64,000 bases of DNA. Source: Vibrio litoralis DSM 17657. Its GTDB lineage: Bacteria > Pseudomonadota > Gammaproteobacteria > Enterobacterales > Vibrionaceae. The position numbers and the translations under genes are program-made. The stretch's first letter is position 1. The number at the start of each line of letters is the position of its first letter. Below the pieces are notes generated by a model. That model was not told where the DNA came from. It saw nothing but the letters and a program-made list of their open reading frames with translations, and did not search any database. Below are positions 10,315 through 20,454 of this stretch, one piece after another. The stretch is from NCBI RefSeq assembly GCF_000426765.1, contig NZ_KE384568.1, positions 17,698-81,697 on the forward strand, in the 5' to 3' direction.

Positions 10315-10445
10315 CGCTTTTAATAGATCCCCTATCTTCTTCGCTTTGGCTCATGTAGGGGATGACGACACATTAAATTCCTAATTCACGCTTTCGCTTT
10401 TCCGAGCCACAAGAAGCGAAGCGCCCTAGCCACGAGAAACGAAAC
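10315..10445. repeat. Palindrome fragment and inverted box A upstream of gpmI
   Basis: AGATCCCCTATCTTCTTCGC and TGTAGGGGATGACG form a partial family D-like palindrome. CCGAGCCACAAGAAGCGAAG with CGCCCTAGCCACGAG is an inverted box A. Confidence 0.55.
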
Positions 10446-10673
10446 CGCCTTCCCACCTATCAAACCCATCGTTTAATTCGATTTTCATCTAGACTAATTA
10501 TTAGGCATAATGCATCCATAGCTTGAAAATTAACACCAAATAAATGTGACACCAAAGGGATGAGTATCAGTTAAATTGATCTCCCCCTACAGTTTAGAGC
10601 GAAAAGTGTAGTAAAATTACGCTCAGATTAGATTCTAAATTAAAAGAGTTTTTAAATTAAACGAGGTTTGAAC

Positions 10674-12218
10674 ATGTCAAATAAGAAGCCAATGGCTCTA
10701 GTAATTCTTGATGGTTGGGGTTACCGCGAAGACAACAGCGACAACGCTATCGCAAATGCAAATACTCCTGTTTTAGATGGTTTATTTGCTACCCAACCAA
10801 ACACCCTAATCTCTGCATCAGGTTTCGATGTTGGTCTACCTGACGGTCAAATGGGTAACTCTGAAGTTGGGCACACAAATATCGGCGCTGGCCGCGTGGT
10901 TTACCAAGACCTTACTCGTATTACTAAATCTATCGCTGATGGTGAATTCAAAGACACGCCAGCACTAGCCAACGCAATTGATAAAGCAGTAGCGGCTGGT
11001 AAAGCCGTTCACATCATGGGTCTTATGTCTCCAGGTGGCGTACACAGCCATGAAGACCACATCTATGCAGCAGTACAAATGGCTGCTGAGCGTGGTGCTA
11101 AAAAAGTTTACGTTCACGCTTTCCTTGATGGCCGTGATACTCCGCCACGTAGTGCGAAAAACTCTCTACAACGCTTCCAGGATTTATTTGCTGAATTGAA
11201 CCTAGAAGAAGGCCGTATCGCTTCTCTTATCGGTCGTTACTACGCAATGGATCGTGATAACAACTGGGATCGCGTACAAAAATCTTACGACTTATTAACT
11301 CAAGCGAAAGCTGAATTCACTTTTGATTCTACAACCGCAGGTCTTGAAGCAGCTTACGCTCGTGATGAAAACGATGAGTTCGTTCAAGCAACAGAAATCC
11401 GTGCGGAAGGCCAAGCAAGTGCGGCTATCGTCGATGGCGATGCGGTGATCTTCATGAACTACCGTGCTGACCGTGCGCGTGAAATCACTCGTACTTTCGT
11501 ACCTGATTTTAACGGCTTTGAGCGTGAAGTATTCCCAAGTATCGACTTTGTTATGCTGACTCAATACGCTGCAGATATTCCACTACTTTGCGCATTCCCA
11601 CCAGCATCATTAGAAAACACTTATGGTGAGTGGCTATCAAAATGTGGCAAAACTCAGCTACGTATTTCTGAAACTGAAAAATACGCACACGTGACTTTCT
11701 TCTTCAATGGCGGTAAAGAAAACGAATTTGAAGGCGAAGAGCGCCAATTGGTTGCTTCTCCAAAAGTGGCGACTTACGACATGCAACCAGAAATGAGCGC
11801 ACCTGAGCTAACTGACAAGCTTGTTGCGGCAATCAAATCTGGCAAGTTCGATGCTATCATTTGTAACTACCCGAATGGCGACATGGTTGGCCACACTGGT
11901 GTTTACGATGCAGCAGTAAAAGCGTGTGAAGCAGTTGATGAATGTATCGGTCGTGTGGTTGAAGCGATTAAAGAAGTCGATGGTCAGCTATTAATTACGG
12001 CCGACCACGGTAACGCAGAAATGATGATCGACCCTGAAACAGGCGGCGTTCACACTGCACACACAAGTCTTCCTGTTCCACTGGTTTACGTGGGCAATAA
12101 AGATCTTGAATTCAAACAAGGTGGTAAGCTGTCAGATCTAGCGCCAACCATGCTTGAATTAACTGGTATGGAAATCCCTGCAGAAATGACAGGTCAGGTT
12201 ATTGTTAATCTAAAATAA
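10674..12218 (+). CDS. gpmI: 2,3-bisphosphoglycerate-independent phosphoglycerate mutase
   Basis: Interconverts 3- and 2-phosphoglycerate in glycolysis, using two Mn2+ ions and a phosphoserine intermediate. I chose the ATG at 10674 (514 residues) over an in-frame TTG at 10668, because ACGAGG at 10661-10666 is well spaced only from the ATG. Visible motifs are [11 protein letters not shown] at the N-terminus, the catalytic-serine block [18 protein letters not shown] around residue 62, [10 protein letters not shown], and the metal site [10 protein letters not shown] near residue 441. It is followed by envC in the same orientation, a conserved gammaproteobacterial pair. Confidence 0.98.
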   Translation: MSNKKPMALVILDGWGYREDNSDNAIANANTPVLDGLFATQPNTLISASGFDVGLPDGQMGNSEVGHTNIGAGRVVYQDLTRITKSIADGEFKDTPALANAIDKAVAAGKAVHIMGLMSPGGVHSHEDHIYAAVQMAAERGAKKVYVHAFLDGRDTPPRSAKNSLQRFQDLFAELNLEEGRIASLIGRYYAMDRDNNWDRVQKSYDLLTQAKAEFTFDSTTAGLEAAYARDENDEFVQATEIRAEGQASAAIVDGDAVIFMNYRADRAREITRTFVPDFNGFEREVFPSIDFVMLTQYAADIPLLCAFPPASLENTYGEWLSKCGKTQLRISETEKYAHVTFFFNGGKENEFEGEERQLVASPKVATYDMQPEMSAPELTDKLVAAIKSGKFDAIICNYPNGDMVGHTGVYDAAVKACEAVDECIGRVVEAIKEVDGQLLITADHGNAEMMIDPETGGVHTAHTSLPVPLVYVGNKDLEFKQGGKLSDLAPTMLELTGMEIPAEMTGQVIVNLK

Positions 12219-12330
12219 TCCCTATCAATTGCATGTTTGTCTGATATATCATAACGCTTCATCAGGCTTTCTATACAATTTGTACCCAAAGAATTGCCTT
12301 AATTTAGGCCTTCTTTTCAGGTATAGAACA

Positions 12331-12360
12331 AGGCTCATCAATACGGTGAGCCTCATTCTT
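12331..12360 (+). terminator. Weak hairpin between gpmI and envC
   Basis: Stem AGGCTCA / TGAGCCT with a 9-base loop, followed by CATTCTT. It could attenuate read-through from gpmI into envC. The T tract is poor. Confidence 0.3.
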
Positions 12361-12376
12361 GGGAAATGTTTCGTTT

Positions 12377-13537
12377 ATGACAATGACTTCGTCAGTATCT
12401 CATTCAAGCGCCAGTTTACGTGTTTCGTTTTCTGGCGTTTTTATCTGCGCTCTACTTAGCTGTTTTTCTCTTTTCACCACTTCCGCTCATGCTGCATCAA
12501 AAGAAGAGTTAAAAGGCGTATCCGCTGAAATATCTCGCCAAACCTCATCGTTAAGCTCTCAGCAAAAAAAGCTCAACCAATTGCAAAGCGAACTAAAAAA
12601 ACACGAAGTCGCCATCTCAAAACTCGGCCAAGAAATCCGCAGTAACGAGCGAGAACTATCGCAAGTTCAAGCCAACTTAACCGAATTAAAATCTCAAAAG
12701 CGTCAGCTAGAGCAAACCAAACAGCAGCAAACTGACACACTCGAGCAACTGATCAAAACTTACTACCTCACGAGTCGTAGCAATAACCTGCCACAAATTA
12801 TTCAAGGCGGTGACGCAGAAAAGATGGATCGTATTAGCCAATACTTCCAACACTTAGCTCAAGCACGAACCGAAGCAATTGAAGCGCTAGCGAAAACACA
12901 AAGTGAATTAACCGAAAAAGAACGTCAACTTTCAGAAGAAGAAAATCGCCAGTCGACTCTGCTTGCTAACAAAAAAGCCAAGCGTGATGATTTGGTTAAA
13001 GCACAAAGCCAACGTAAAGGCACCGTTAATAAAATTCAAGGTAATATCCGTAGCAACCAAAGCAAACTGGCTGAACTACGTCGCAACGAAAACCGTCTAA
13101 AAGCCGAAATAGCCAAAGCGGCCAAACGTAACATTTCGCCAATGAATGGATTAGGATCATACCGAGGCAAACTTCCTTGGCCACTGAAAGGCAACATCCT
13201 GCATAACTACGGCACACCACAAAGCGGACAAATCACTTGGAAAGGTATCGTGATCAACGCCAAACAAGGCGAAGCAGTTAAAGCGGTACATTCAGGTAAA
13301 GTAGTATTTGCCGAGTGGCTACGTGGATACGGTTTAGTACTACTGATCGACCATGGTAAAGGCGACATGACCTTGTATGGCTATAACCAAACCTTGTTGA
13401 AGAAAGACGGTGATGTAGTTGCAGCAGGCGAAACCATCGCCCTTGCCGGTAACACCGGTGGTCAGTCACGACCTTCACTGTATTTTGAGATCCGCCGTAA
13501 TAGTCAGGCGCAGAATCCGAGACGTTGGTTGAAGTAA
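12377..13537 (+). CDS. envC: Murein hydrolase activator EnvC
   Basis: Periplasmic protein recruited to the division site, where it switches on the amidases AmiA/AmiB to split daughter cells. I chose the ATG at 12377 (386 residues) over an upstream TTG at 12359. It gives a signal peptide with hydrophobic core VFICALLSCFSLF and cleavage after SAHA. A long glutamine- and lysine-rich coiled coil (about residues 40-250) precedes a C-terminal M23/LytM domain. In that domain the zinc ligands are degenerate (TWKGIVINAKQGEAVKAVHS and LIDHGKGDMTLYGYN), as expected for an activator that does not cut peptidoglycan itself. Confidence 0.95.
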   Translation: MTMTSSVSHSSASLRVSFSGVFICALLSCFSLFTTSAHAASKEELKGVSAEISRQTSSLSSQQKKLNQLQSELKKHEVAISKLGQEIRSNERELSQVQANLTELKSQKRQLEQTKQQQTDTLEQLIKTYYLTSRSNNLPQIIQGGDAEKMDRISQYFQHLAQARTEAIEALAKTQSELTEKERQLSEEENRQSTLLANKKAKRDDLVKAQSQRKGTVNKIQGNIRSNQSKLAELRRNENRLKAEIAKAAKRNISPMNGLGSYRGKLPWPLKGNILHNYGTPQSGQITWKGIVINAKQGEAVKAVHSGKVVFAEWLRGYGLVLLIDHGKGDMTLYGYNQTLLKKDGDVVAAGETIALAGNTGGQSRPSLYFEIRRNSQAQNPRRWLK

Positions 13538-13555
13538 CACGGCCAAACCACATAG

Positions 13556-13592
13556 AGTAAAAACAATCTATCCGGTTGCTTTTTACTTTTTC
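13556..13592 (+). terminator. Possible terminator after envC
   Basis: Stem AGTAAAAA / TTTTTACT around a 16-base loop, followed by TTTT. The stem is A/T-rich, so the terminator is weak. Confidence 0.35.
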
Positions 13593-13770
13593 ACAATGAT
13601 TCACATGGCAACATGGCCGTGGCATGAGCCAAACCAATCATGATTTTTACTCCCTCGTACCCTCTAAAATATTAACAGTCTGTGTATTAAGCGCTTCCAT
13701 TTAAATATCACTCACTTATACTTAATCGTAATATTATGGAGCGACGAATTAATAAGGGAAATACCTCTTT

Positions 13771-15801
13771 ATGCCCCAACTGAACACCACTCTTCCCCCT
13801 CTAGAAAATAGCAAGTTGGGCAATAAAAGAGCACTAAAAGCCACCGTTAAGCGATTCTCGCTAATTTTTGGTCTATTCACTCTTCTATGTCTGATTTTAG
13901 GTACCTATTGGTATCACTCATACACCAAAACTTTAGAAGAGAAGCTACTCGCGCAAGAGGAAGTGTTTGTCGCCACCACAACTCATTCATTGCAAAAAGA
14001 AATGCAAGTACAGCTGACCGTGCTGCAAATGACATCTAAATCCAAAGTGATTTCAGACTACTTCAAACCGGGCTCAAACAAAGACGCTTCGAATATCATT
14101 GGCCTCTTTTCAAACCTCACACGCGCTTTTCAGTATTATGGGCAAGTTCGCTTATTCGATTTATCAGGTAATGAACATATTCGAGTGAATTATCATCAAG
14201 GGGTTGCCACTCAAGTTCCTCAAGAACAACTACAAAACAAATCTAGCCGCTATTATTTTCAAGAAGCTTTAGCACTAAAACCTGGAGAGAGTTATATTTC
14301 TCAAATGGATTTAAATGTTGAGAATGGAAAAGTTGTCACACCTCACCAGCCAACACTCAGGTTTGCTACTAAAGTTTTAGATAATAATGGTAAAGCCGTT
14401 GCGATTCTTGTACTCAACTATTTAGCTCGAGATTTACTAGAAAATTTTCGCCACCAAACGAAGCTACGTATCAATGGTCAAAGCATGCTCATTGATAAGC
14501 AAGGTTATTGGCTAAGTAACCACGACAGAAGCAATGAATGGGGACTTAACCTAGGTCAACCCGATAATGACTTTAAACATCGCTATCCACTTGCATGGCC
14601 AGACATCTCCCAGAATAAGAGTGGGATCCTCAAAACCCCTAATGGTTTATTTCGCTATCAAGCTATTGAACCGTTAGATTTCAGCTCCATAGAAGGCCCT
14701 GCTATAAAAGAGTCCGAAGAACTTAAAATCCCTGTATCTAAACATTCAATTGCCAATACCGATTGGAAGCTGGTTATTTTTCTCCCCAATGAAACCATTC
14801 AAAAGCATTCTATTTTCTACAAACCGATCCCTCGAACCACCTTTACACTTTTGTATCTTTTTAGTGGCCTGATTATTTATCTACTAATCAGCAATTCCGA
14901 GCAAAAGAAATCTCGTCGAAAAATCAATAAAAAGATCAGCTCGGAGATGAAAGATTTATATGAAAATGCCCCCTGTGGCTACCATAGCTTAGATGCTAAT
15001 GGGGTTGTTACTCGCATCAATCAAACTGAATTGAATTGGTTAGGCTATGAGAGACACGAGGTCATCGGGCAATCTTTTTCCAAGTTTCTAACCCCGGTTA
15101 GCCAACGTACCTTTACGGTATTTCTAGATAATCTTCTTAAATCAGAAGAAATCGATGGCATCATTTTGGAGGTACAAACCAAACAGGGAAGAACCTTCTT
15201 TGTATCGACATCGGCTGTGTCATTATTTAATGAAGGCCAATTTGCTATCGCGAGAACCTCCGCTTTTGATATTACCGAACGAATAGAGCTCGAAAAGCGC
15301 CTAGAGTATATCGCCCATACTGATGTATTAACTGGAATCAGTAACCGACGACACTTTTTCGAACGAGTGACTCCTATTTTCAAACGCCATTTGGCGACCC
15401 AAGAGCCATTATCATTGTTAATGATCGATATCGATCACTTTAAGCAAGTCAATGATGGGTATGGACATGATGTTGGCGATATGGTTTTGCAACAAATAAG
15501 CCTAACCATACAGCAGCATATAGGGGACAGCGATATATTTGCGCGCTTAGGCGGAGAGGAGTTTGTGATTGTCACAACAGATAATCAAGAGGCGGCACTA
15601 AAGCTAGCCGAAAACATTCGAAAAGTAGTCTCTGAGCAACCAATTGAAATTTCAGACAATGAGACATTAAGTGTTACTTTATCGATTGGAGCCGTAGCGA
15701 TCACGCCAGATATATCGGATGTCGATGATATGCTCAAGAGAGCCGATATAGCCCTTTATCAAGCCAAAACTAGCGGTAGGAATAGGGTTGTTGCTTCGTG
15801 A
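13771..15801 (+). CDS. Membrane diguanylate cyclase (sensor-PAS-GGDEF)
   Basis: A 676-residue inner-membrane protein predicted to make cyclic di-GMP from two GTP. The first membrane segment is near residues 29-48 (FSLIFGLFTLLCLILG). A periplasmic sensor region of about 300 residues (dCache-like length) follows, then a second segment near 350-370 (FTLLYLFSGLIIYLLIS), a PAS domain (about 390-505) and a GGDEF domain to the end. The active loop is RLGGEEF, with GGEEF at residues 594-598, so it should be catalytically competent. The inhibitory RxxD site is absent, because the equivalent four residues are GDSD. It stands alone. The ligand of the sensor is unknown. Confidence 0.9.
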   Translation: MPQLNTTLPPLENSKLGNKRALKATVKRFSLIFGLFTLLCLILGTYWYHSYTKTLEEKLLAQEEVFVATTTHSLQKEMQVQLTVLQMTSKSKVISDYFKPGSNKDASNIIGLFSNLTRAFQYYGQVRLFDLSGNEHIRVNYHQGVATQVPQEQLQNKSSRYYFQEALALKPGESYISQMDLNVENGKVVTPHQPTLRFATKVLDNNGKAVAILVLNYLARDLLENFRHQTKLRINGQSMLIDKQGYWLSNHDRSNEWGLNLGQPDNDFKHRYPLAWPDISQNKSGILKTPNGLFRYQAIEPLDFSSIEGPAIKESEELKIPVSKHSIANTDWKLVIFLPNETIQKHSIFYKPIPRTTFTLLYLFSGLIIYLLISNSEQKKSRRKINKKISSEMKDLYENAPCGYHSLDANGVVTRINQTELNWLGYERHEVIGQSFSKFLTPVSQRTFTVFLDNLLKSEEIDGIILEVQTKQGRTFFVSTSAVSLFNEGQFAIARTSAFDITERIELEKRLEYIAHTDVLTGISNRRHFFERVTPIFKRHLATQEPLSLLMIDIDHFKQVNDGYGHDVGDMVLQQISLTIQQHIGDSDIFARLGGEEFVIVTTDNQEAALKLAENIRKVVSEQPIEISDNETLSVTLSIGAVAITPDISDVDDMLKRADIALYQAKTSGRNRVVAS

Positions 15802-15817
15802 TTCGAATAGAAAGAAG

Positions 15818-15866
15818 GCCCTAGCTTCTGGTTCCTAGGAACCTAGGAACCTAGGAACCTAGGAAG
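15818..15866. repeat. CTAGGAA octamer array after the diguanylate cyclase gene
   Basis: CCCTAGCTTCTGGTTCCTAG is followed by three AACCTAGG octamers and AAGAGC. It resembles the heptamer arrays elsewhere but has an 8-base period here. It begins 17 bases after the stop codon. Confidence 0.75.
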
Positions 15867-15910
15867 AGCAACTTTAAGTTCGCTTTACTTATAACGCCAA
15901 CTAAATAAAC

Positions 15911-16022
15911 CGTCATCCTGAAAAGCGACGTAGGAGCGCAGTTCAGGATCTCCCTCCAAAAATTGAGATTCACGCGCTGTAGGAGATTCCAAACAGTTCG
16001 TCCCTCACTTTTGGAATGACGG
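15911..16022. repeat. Palindromic dispersed repeat, family D
   Basis: CGTCATCCTGAAAAGCGACG at the left and GGAATGACGGGATGAC at the right are inverted ends. The internal GTAGGAGCGCAGTTCAGGAT is the reverse complement of the sequence at about 5956-5975. It lies between two convergent genes. Confidence 0.7.
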
Positions 16023-16114
16023 GATGACTCTCGGTTCCAGAGTGAAGCTTCTTCGCACCCAGCTCTGCTCTTAGCTTTTCCACGAAACACGTCACTCGCA
16101 ACCATCTTTTCATC

Positions 16115-17080
16115 TCAGCACTCAAATTTCTTCGCCATAATTTCAACAAACTTATCAACCAGACCAATTGGTAATGCATTAATCCCTGCGGCAGCGCGTC
16201 GGCCACCACCGGTTGCAAACTGATTACACACCTCATCCGCCCCTTCTCGACGATTTAATGGTGCGCGAACACTTACCGTATAATCTGTTTGGTTTTCATT
16301 AAGCGTTAACACTGCAAATGCCTTATCGGGATTTTGATTTGCTAATTGATTACCAAAATCACCACTGATGCGTCTCGCCCAAGCTGCGTTAGGTAATAAG
16401 AAAACTTCGTAATCTTCCGCTTCAAAAGTCGCTTTAATATCTTCAAGCTGTGCTAGATCTTGCTCGTAACCGGCTTTTAATTGATAAAAAACTGATGAAG
16501 TGTCATCCAATAACTCAAATGGATTGGTGTAAGTAAGTAGCGTTTGAAAAAGCTCAGCAGGAGCAATATGAAGATCGGCCAAGCTCGCGCCATAGCCATT
16601 GTAATTAATCAATGTGCCGAGTTCTTTTAGGAAGAAAGTTTGAGAGCTTGTTAAGCCACTTTGGTGCGATAAAGATATCGCGCGCTTTGTCATATTATCG
16701 CCAAAGGCACCGGCAATCGCCCAAGTTTGAAATTGACCTTTTAGATGTTGATTGATCAACAAACTGGTGCAAGTTTCAGCATCAAGATTGATTAAAGTAG
16801 TGAGGTATGGAGATTGGGGAATATCACCACTTTGATGGTGATCGCAATAAAAGGTAGGTACGCCCTGCTCTAATAGAGAAATTAAAGCAGAACGATTTTT
16901 ATCAAGAGAGATATCAAGAACCATAAGCGAAGAAACATCCGTTTTTGCTGCCACTTGAGACAGCAGTTGAATATCCCGCTTTACACCGGTAATCAACTGA
17001 CTATCTTTAGGCTCAGCAAGACGCAATTGCAACAAAGCAATAATGCCATCCGCATCACCATTAAACACATCGTAGTGCAT
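16115..17080 (-). CDS. DHH-family phosphoesterase
   Basis: A 321-residue cytoplasmic protein of the DHH superfamily. Metal-binding motifs are visible in order: FNGDADGIIAL (residues 7-17), VLDISLDKN, and CDHHQSGDI (the DHH signature). A C-terminal DHHA1-like block ATGGGRRAAAGIN follows, which usually binds substrate phosphate. Members cleave phosphodiester or pyrophosphate bonds (nanoRNA, cyclic dinucleotides, polyphosphate), and the substrate here cannot be assigned. It lies 41 bases downstream of ugd on the same strand, so the two are probably co-transcribed. Confidence 0.82.
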   Translation of the reverse strand: MHYDVFNGDADGIIALLQLRLAEPKDSQLITGVKRDIQLLSQVAAKTDVSSLMVLDISLDKNRSALISLLEQGVPTFYCDHHQSGDIPQSPYLTTLINLDAETCTSLLINQHLKGQFQTWAIAGAFGDNMTKRAISLSHQSGLTSSQTFFLKELGTLINYNGYGASLADLHIAPAELFQTLLTYTNPFELLDDTSSVFYQLKAGYEQDLAQLEDIKATFEAEDYEVFLLPNAAWARRISGDFGNQLANQNPDKAFAVLTLNENQTDYTVSVRAPLNRREGADEVCNQFATGGGRRAAAGINALPIGLVDKFVEIMAKKFEC

Positions 17081-17121
17081 AAAAATCCTTTTAAATGCGA
17101 ATAGAAAGTAAAGTCCCTTTA

Positions 17122-18288
17122 TTAATCCGCCCCAAACAAATCGCGGGTATAAACCTTCGCCTCAACATCGGCAAGCTCTTCAACCATACGGTTTGAGACA
17201 ATCACATCCGAGATTTTTTTAAACTCATTCAAATCTCGGATCACGCGAGAGTGAAAGAAATCATCTTCTTTTAACACTGGCTCATACACTACCACTTCGA
17301 TCCCTTTGGCTTTCAAGCGCTTCATAATGCCTTGAATACTTGAAGCTCGGAAGTTATCAGAGCCCGCTTTCATAATTAAACGATAAATGCCGACAACTTT
17401 TGGATCACGCTTCAAAATTGAATCTGCCACGAAGTCTTTACGAGTACGATTGGCATCGACAATGGCACCAATAATATTATTTGGTACAGAATCGTAGTTA
17501 GCAAGAAGCTGCTTAGTATCTTTTGGTAAACAGTAGCCACCATAGCCAAATGACGGGTTGTTGTAATGATTGCCAATACGAGGGTCTAACCCCACACCTT
17601 CGATAATTTGACGCGCATCCAAGCCGTTGGCTTCCGCATAAGAATCCAATTCATTAAAATAAGCAACTCGCAGAGCAAGATAAGTGTTAGAGAATAACTT
17701 CACCGCTTCCGCTTCGGTTGAATCGGTAAACAGCACATCGATATTTTGTTTAATCGCCCCTTCCACTAATAAGTTGGCAAATACTTTTGCACGCTCAGAT
17801 TTCTCACCCACAATAATGCGAGATGGGTGCAAATTATCAAATAAAGCACGGCCTTCACGTAAAAACTCAGGCGAGAACAAAATATTGTCACATTCAAACT
17901 CTTGCTTAATATTCGCAGTATAACCCACAGGCACCGTCGATTTTATCACCATCACCGCATTTGGATTAATCGCCATAACATCACGAATCACCGCTTCAAC
18001 TGATGATGTATTAAAGTAATTGGTTTGTGGATCGTAATCAGTAGGCGTCGCGATCACGACAAATTCTGCATCTTGATAGGCGGCTTGTTTATCTAACGTC
18101 GCGGTCAAGTTGAGGTCTTTTTCAGCAAGAAACTGTTCAATTTCAGCATCAGCAATTGGGGATTGCTTGTTATTTATCATCTCCACTTTTTCAGGGATGA
18201 TATCAACCGCAACCACTTCATGGTGTTGGGATAAAAGAACAGCATTTGATAGGCCGACATAACCGGTACCTGCGATGGCAATTTTCAT
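17122..18288 (-). CDS. ugd: UDP-glucose 6-dehydrogenase
   Basis: Oxidises UDP-glucose to UDP-glucuronate with two NAD+, supplying uronic acid for surface polysaccharide. The start is taken at the ATG at 18288 (388 residues), giving [19 protein letters not shown] with the NAD-binding GxGxxG at once; a TTG four codons upstream is less likely. The catalytic cysteine sits in [16 protein letters not shown] near residue 260. It is transcribed away from the wza operon across a 350-base gap, fitting a role in the adjoining capsule locus, although no gene in the window clearly needs UDP-GlcA. Confidence 0.95.
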   Translation of the reverse strand: MKIAIAGTGYVGLSNAVLLSQHHEVVAVDIIPEKVEMINNKQSPIADAEIEQFLAEKDLNLTATLDKQAAYQDAEFVVIATPTDYDPQTNYFNTSSVEAVIRDVMAINPNAVMVIKSTVPVGYTANIKQEFECDNILFSPEFLREGRALFDNLHPSRIIVGEKSERAKVFANLLVEGAIKQNIDVLFTDSTEAEAVKLFSNTYLALRVAYFNELDSYAEANGLDARQIIEGVGLDPRIGNHYNNPSFGYGGYCLPKDTKQLLANYDSVPNNIIGAIVDANRTRKDFVADSILKRDPKVVGIYRLIMKAGSDNFRASSIQGIMKRLKAKGIEVVVYEPVLKEDDFFHSRVIRDLNEFKKISDVIVSNRMVEELADVEAKVYTRDLFGAD

Positions 18289-18320
18289 AATTTTTCTCAA
18301 TCAATAAAGCGTTACGATGA

Positions 18321-18351
18321 CCTTTAGGTTTACCCTAAATAAACCTAAAGG
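18321..18351. repeat. 12-bp perfect inverted repeat upstream of ugd
   Basis: Arms CCTTTAGGTTTA (18321-18332) and TAAACCTAAAGG (18340-18351) are separated by seven bases. It lies 33 bases ahead of the ugd start, in the 5' leader or promoter. It could be an mRNA hairpin or a repressor operator. Confidence 0.6.
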
Positions 18352-18637
18352 TACGTGATAAAGTCAATAATCACTATTCTATACCCAAGTAACTTCAAGA
18401 TGCGAATTCCAGCAAGAATAAAGCTCGAACTACTGATAAAAAAATGTTACCGAATTGAAATAAAATTATCATTTGTTATTGAAATACATACACAATATCA
18501 ATACATACTTGTAATGTATGTTTATTTATTGGATGAGTTCGAGTATCATTCGAAAACTTTAAATCCTAGTACTCCTTAGACCCCATTTAAAAGTCATAAG
18601 AACAGGTACAATACTGGTTGAACATTAAGAACCTACA
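18352..18637. other. Divergent gap ugd/wza: AT-rich regulatory region
   Basis: There is no gene here. ATACCCAAGTAACTTCAAGA at about 18382-18401 is a sequence I recognise as a common short intergenic repeat in Vibrionaceae. A small ACATAC/GTATGT inverted repeat lies near 18502-18521, followed by TTTATTTATT. The region must hold the wza promoter, but I could not pick a convincing -35/-10 pair. No ops (RfaH) element is present on either strand here, unlike the two minus-strand polysaccharide operons. Confidence 0.5.
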
Positions 18638-18646
18638 ATGGAATGT

Positions 18647-19894
18647 ATGAAAATAACTAAAAGATCACTATCACTTCTCTTCGCTAGTATATTACTTTCA
18701 GGTTGTACCATGCCAGGCTCACACTTGAGCTTATCTGGGAAAAATGTCATCGACTCAAATCCTAGATCTGATTCAAACCAAGAGGGATCAGAAGATGATT
18801 TATCCAGCCGTGTCAGCGTGTATAAACTTTCACCCAATACTGTTATGGGGTTAAGAGCAACGCCCATATCTTCTCGTAGTAACCTTCAACTTGACGAACA
18901 AGTCGCGAAATACAAGTACTACATTGGCCCTGGTGATATTTTAAACATCACTATTTGGGATCACCCAGAACTGACAATTCCTGCGGGTTCATATCGTAGC
19001 TCCAGCGAATCGGGTAATTGGGTTCATTCTGATGGCACCATTTTCTATCCATACATTGGCACCGTTCATGTTGAAGGAAAGACGGTTACCGAGATTCGTG
19101 ACGAAATTGCCAATCGATTAGCCAAGTACATCGAAAGCCCACAAGTTGATGTTAACGTTGCTGCTTTCCGCGCGCAAAAAGCCTATGTCACAGGTGAGAT
19201 AAAACAACCCGGTCAGCAACCTATTACCAACGTACCTTTAACCATTTTAGATGCCATTAACCGCTCAGGCGGCTTAACCCCAGATGCTGATTGGCGTAAC
19301 ATCACTTTGACACGTCAAGGTCAGGGCCAGGAAGAAAGCATTTCTCTTTATGCGTTAATGCAACGCGGTGATTTGACCCAAAATCGACTTCTACGAAGTG
19401 GTGACATAATCCATGTCCCTCGTAACGACGGTCAAAAGGTCTTCGTGATGGGAGAAGTGAATAAACCGCAACTATTAAAAATTGATCGTTCAGGAATGAG
19501 CTTAACCGAAGCACTTAGTAGTGTAGGTGGAATTAATGAAATAGATGCTGATGCAACGGGTGTGTTTGTCATCCGCTCTGCCAAAAATGACAAACCAATC
19601 CCCCAGCAAGCAACCTCGGTGGAAAGCACACAGCCAAACAACACCGAAAAACAAAATACAAAGAATGGCGAACCGCAACAAAAACCACCAATCGCTAATG
19701 TTTATCAACTCGATATCAAAGATGCAACGGCACTAGTTCTTGGTACTGAATTTCAAATGCAGCCTTATGATATTGTGTATGTTACCGCCGCACCTATCAC
19801 CCGTTGGAACCGTGTTATTATGAAACTATTACCAACCATTAATAGCTTCAACAACCTATCCGAAGGCTTGAATTATTACACTGATTTGAAGTGA
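18647..19894 (+). CDS. wza: Polysaccharide export outer-membrane lipoprotein Wza
   Basis: Forms the octameric outer-membrane channel through which capsule leaves the cell. The start at 18647 (GGAA just ahead) gives a short lipoprotein signal with lipobox LLSGC (Cys 20); an in-frame ATG at 18638 adds three residues. Next come a polysaccharide-export domain around [20 protein letters not shown] (about residues 88-107) and two SLBB domains. The C-terminus [20 protein letters not shown] should form the helical barrel. A polar, Q/N/P-rich insertion (about residues 318-345, [16 protein letters not shown]) interrupts the second SLBB domain and makes the protein longer than the roughly 380-residue E. 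coli form. It is the first gene of wza-wzb-wzc. Confidence 0.95.
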   Translation: MKITKRSLSLLFASILLSGCTMPGSHLSLSGKNVIDSNPRSDSNQEGSEDDLSSRVSVYKLSPNTVMGLRATPISSRSNLQLDEQVAKYKYYIGPGDILNITIWDHPELTIPAGSYRSSSESGNWVHSDGTIFYPYIGTVHVEGKTVTEIRDEIANRLAKYIESPQVDVNVAAFRAQKAYVTGEIKQPGQQPITNVPLTILDAINRSGGLTPDADWRNITLTRQGQGQEESISLYALMQRGDLTQNRLLRSGDIIHVPRNDGQKVFVMGEVNKPQLLKIDRSGMSLTEALSSVGGINEIDADATGVFVIRSAKNDKPIPQQATSVESTQPNNTEKQNTKNGEPQQKPPIANVYQLDIKDATALVLGTEFQMQPYDIVYVTAAPITRWNRVIMKLLPTINSFNNLSEGLNYYTDLK

Positions 19895-19926
19895 TTATCT
19901 AAACGTTGATAACATAAAGGCACAGC

Positions 19927-20370
19927 ATGTTTGAAAAAATACTCGTTGTCTGTGTTGGTAATATTTGTCGCTCTCCAACAGGTGAGCGACTATTACAACA
20001 ACACCTACCAAATAAGCATATTGAATCTGCAGGCATTGGGACAGAAAAAAGTGGGTTAACTGGCAAAGCCGCAGATAAAACCGCTAACGAATTGGCGTTA
20101 TTGCATGGTATAGATTTATCGGGCCATCAAGCAAAACAGCTCACACCAACCCTTTGTCAAAATTATGATCTTATTCTTGTCATGGAAAAAGGACATATTG
20201 AAGCAGTATGCAAAATTGCTCCCGAAGCAAGAGGGAAAACCATGCTCTTTGGGCATTGGATGAATCAAACTGACATTCCCGATCCGTACATGAAAAGCCG
20301 GGAAGCTTTTGAACACGCATACACATTATTGGAGAAATCCACTCTAGCTTGGATGAAAAAGATCAAATAA
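19927..20370 (+). CDS. wzb: Low-molecular-weight protein-tyrosine phosphatase Wzb
   Basis: Removes phosphate from the tyrosine cluster of Wzc, so capsule polymer export can cycle. The 147-residue length is typical. The P-loop VCVGNICRSPTGE carries the nucleophile Cys9 and Arg15 (CX5R). The general-acid loop is IPDPYMKS near residue 117. The gene lies 32 bases after wza and 84 bases before wzc, completing the classical trio. Confidence 0.96.
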   Translation: MFEKILVVCVGNICRSPTGERLLQQHLPNKHIESAGIGTEKSGLTGKAADKTANELALLHGIDLSGHQAKQLTPTLCQNYDLILVMEKGHIEAVCKIAPEARGKTMLFGHWMNQTDIPDPYMKSREAFEHAYTLLEKSTLAWMKKIK

Positions 20371-20454
20371 TCAGTCCTGACCGTTCGGTGGTTTTCATCG
20401 CAATCAAGATGTATCAGAGGCTCGTATTTTAACCTTAATAAGTAGTTGGAACAA

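Larger units (their letters stand above)
9702..10667. other. Repeat-filled gap between yibN and gpmI, no gene
   Basis: This 966-base divergent gap contains no believable gene. It holds a heptamer array (9838-9868) with a GCGATCGC module, a triple 153-base tandem repeat (9928-10280), a family C/D-like palindrome (about 10320-10370) and an inverted box A (10395-10440). The last 200 bases are AT-rich and should contain the gpmI promoter. A continuous frame at 10016-10288 encodes the same 51 residues repeatedly, because 153 is divisible by three. It is an artefact of the tandem repeat. Confidence 0.7.
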
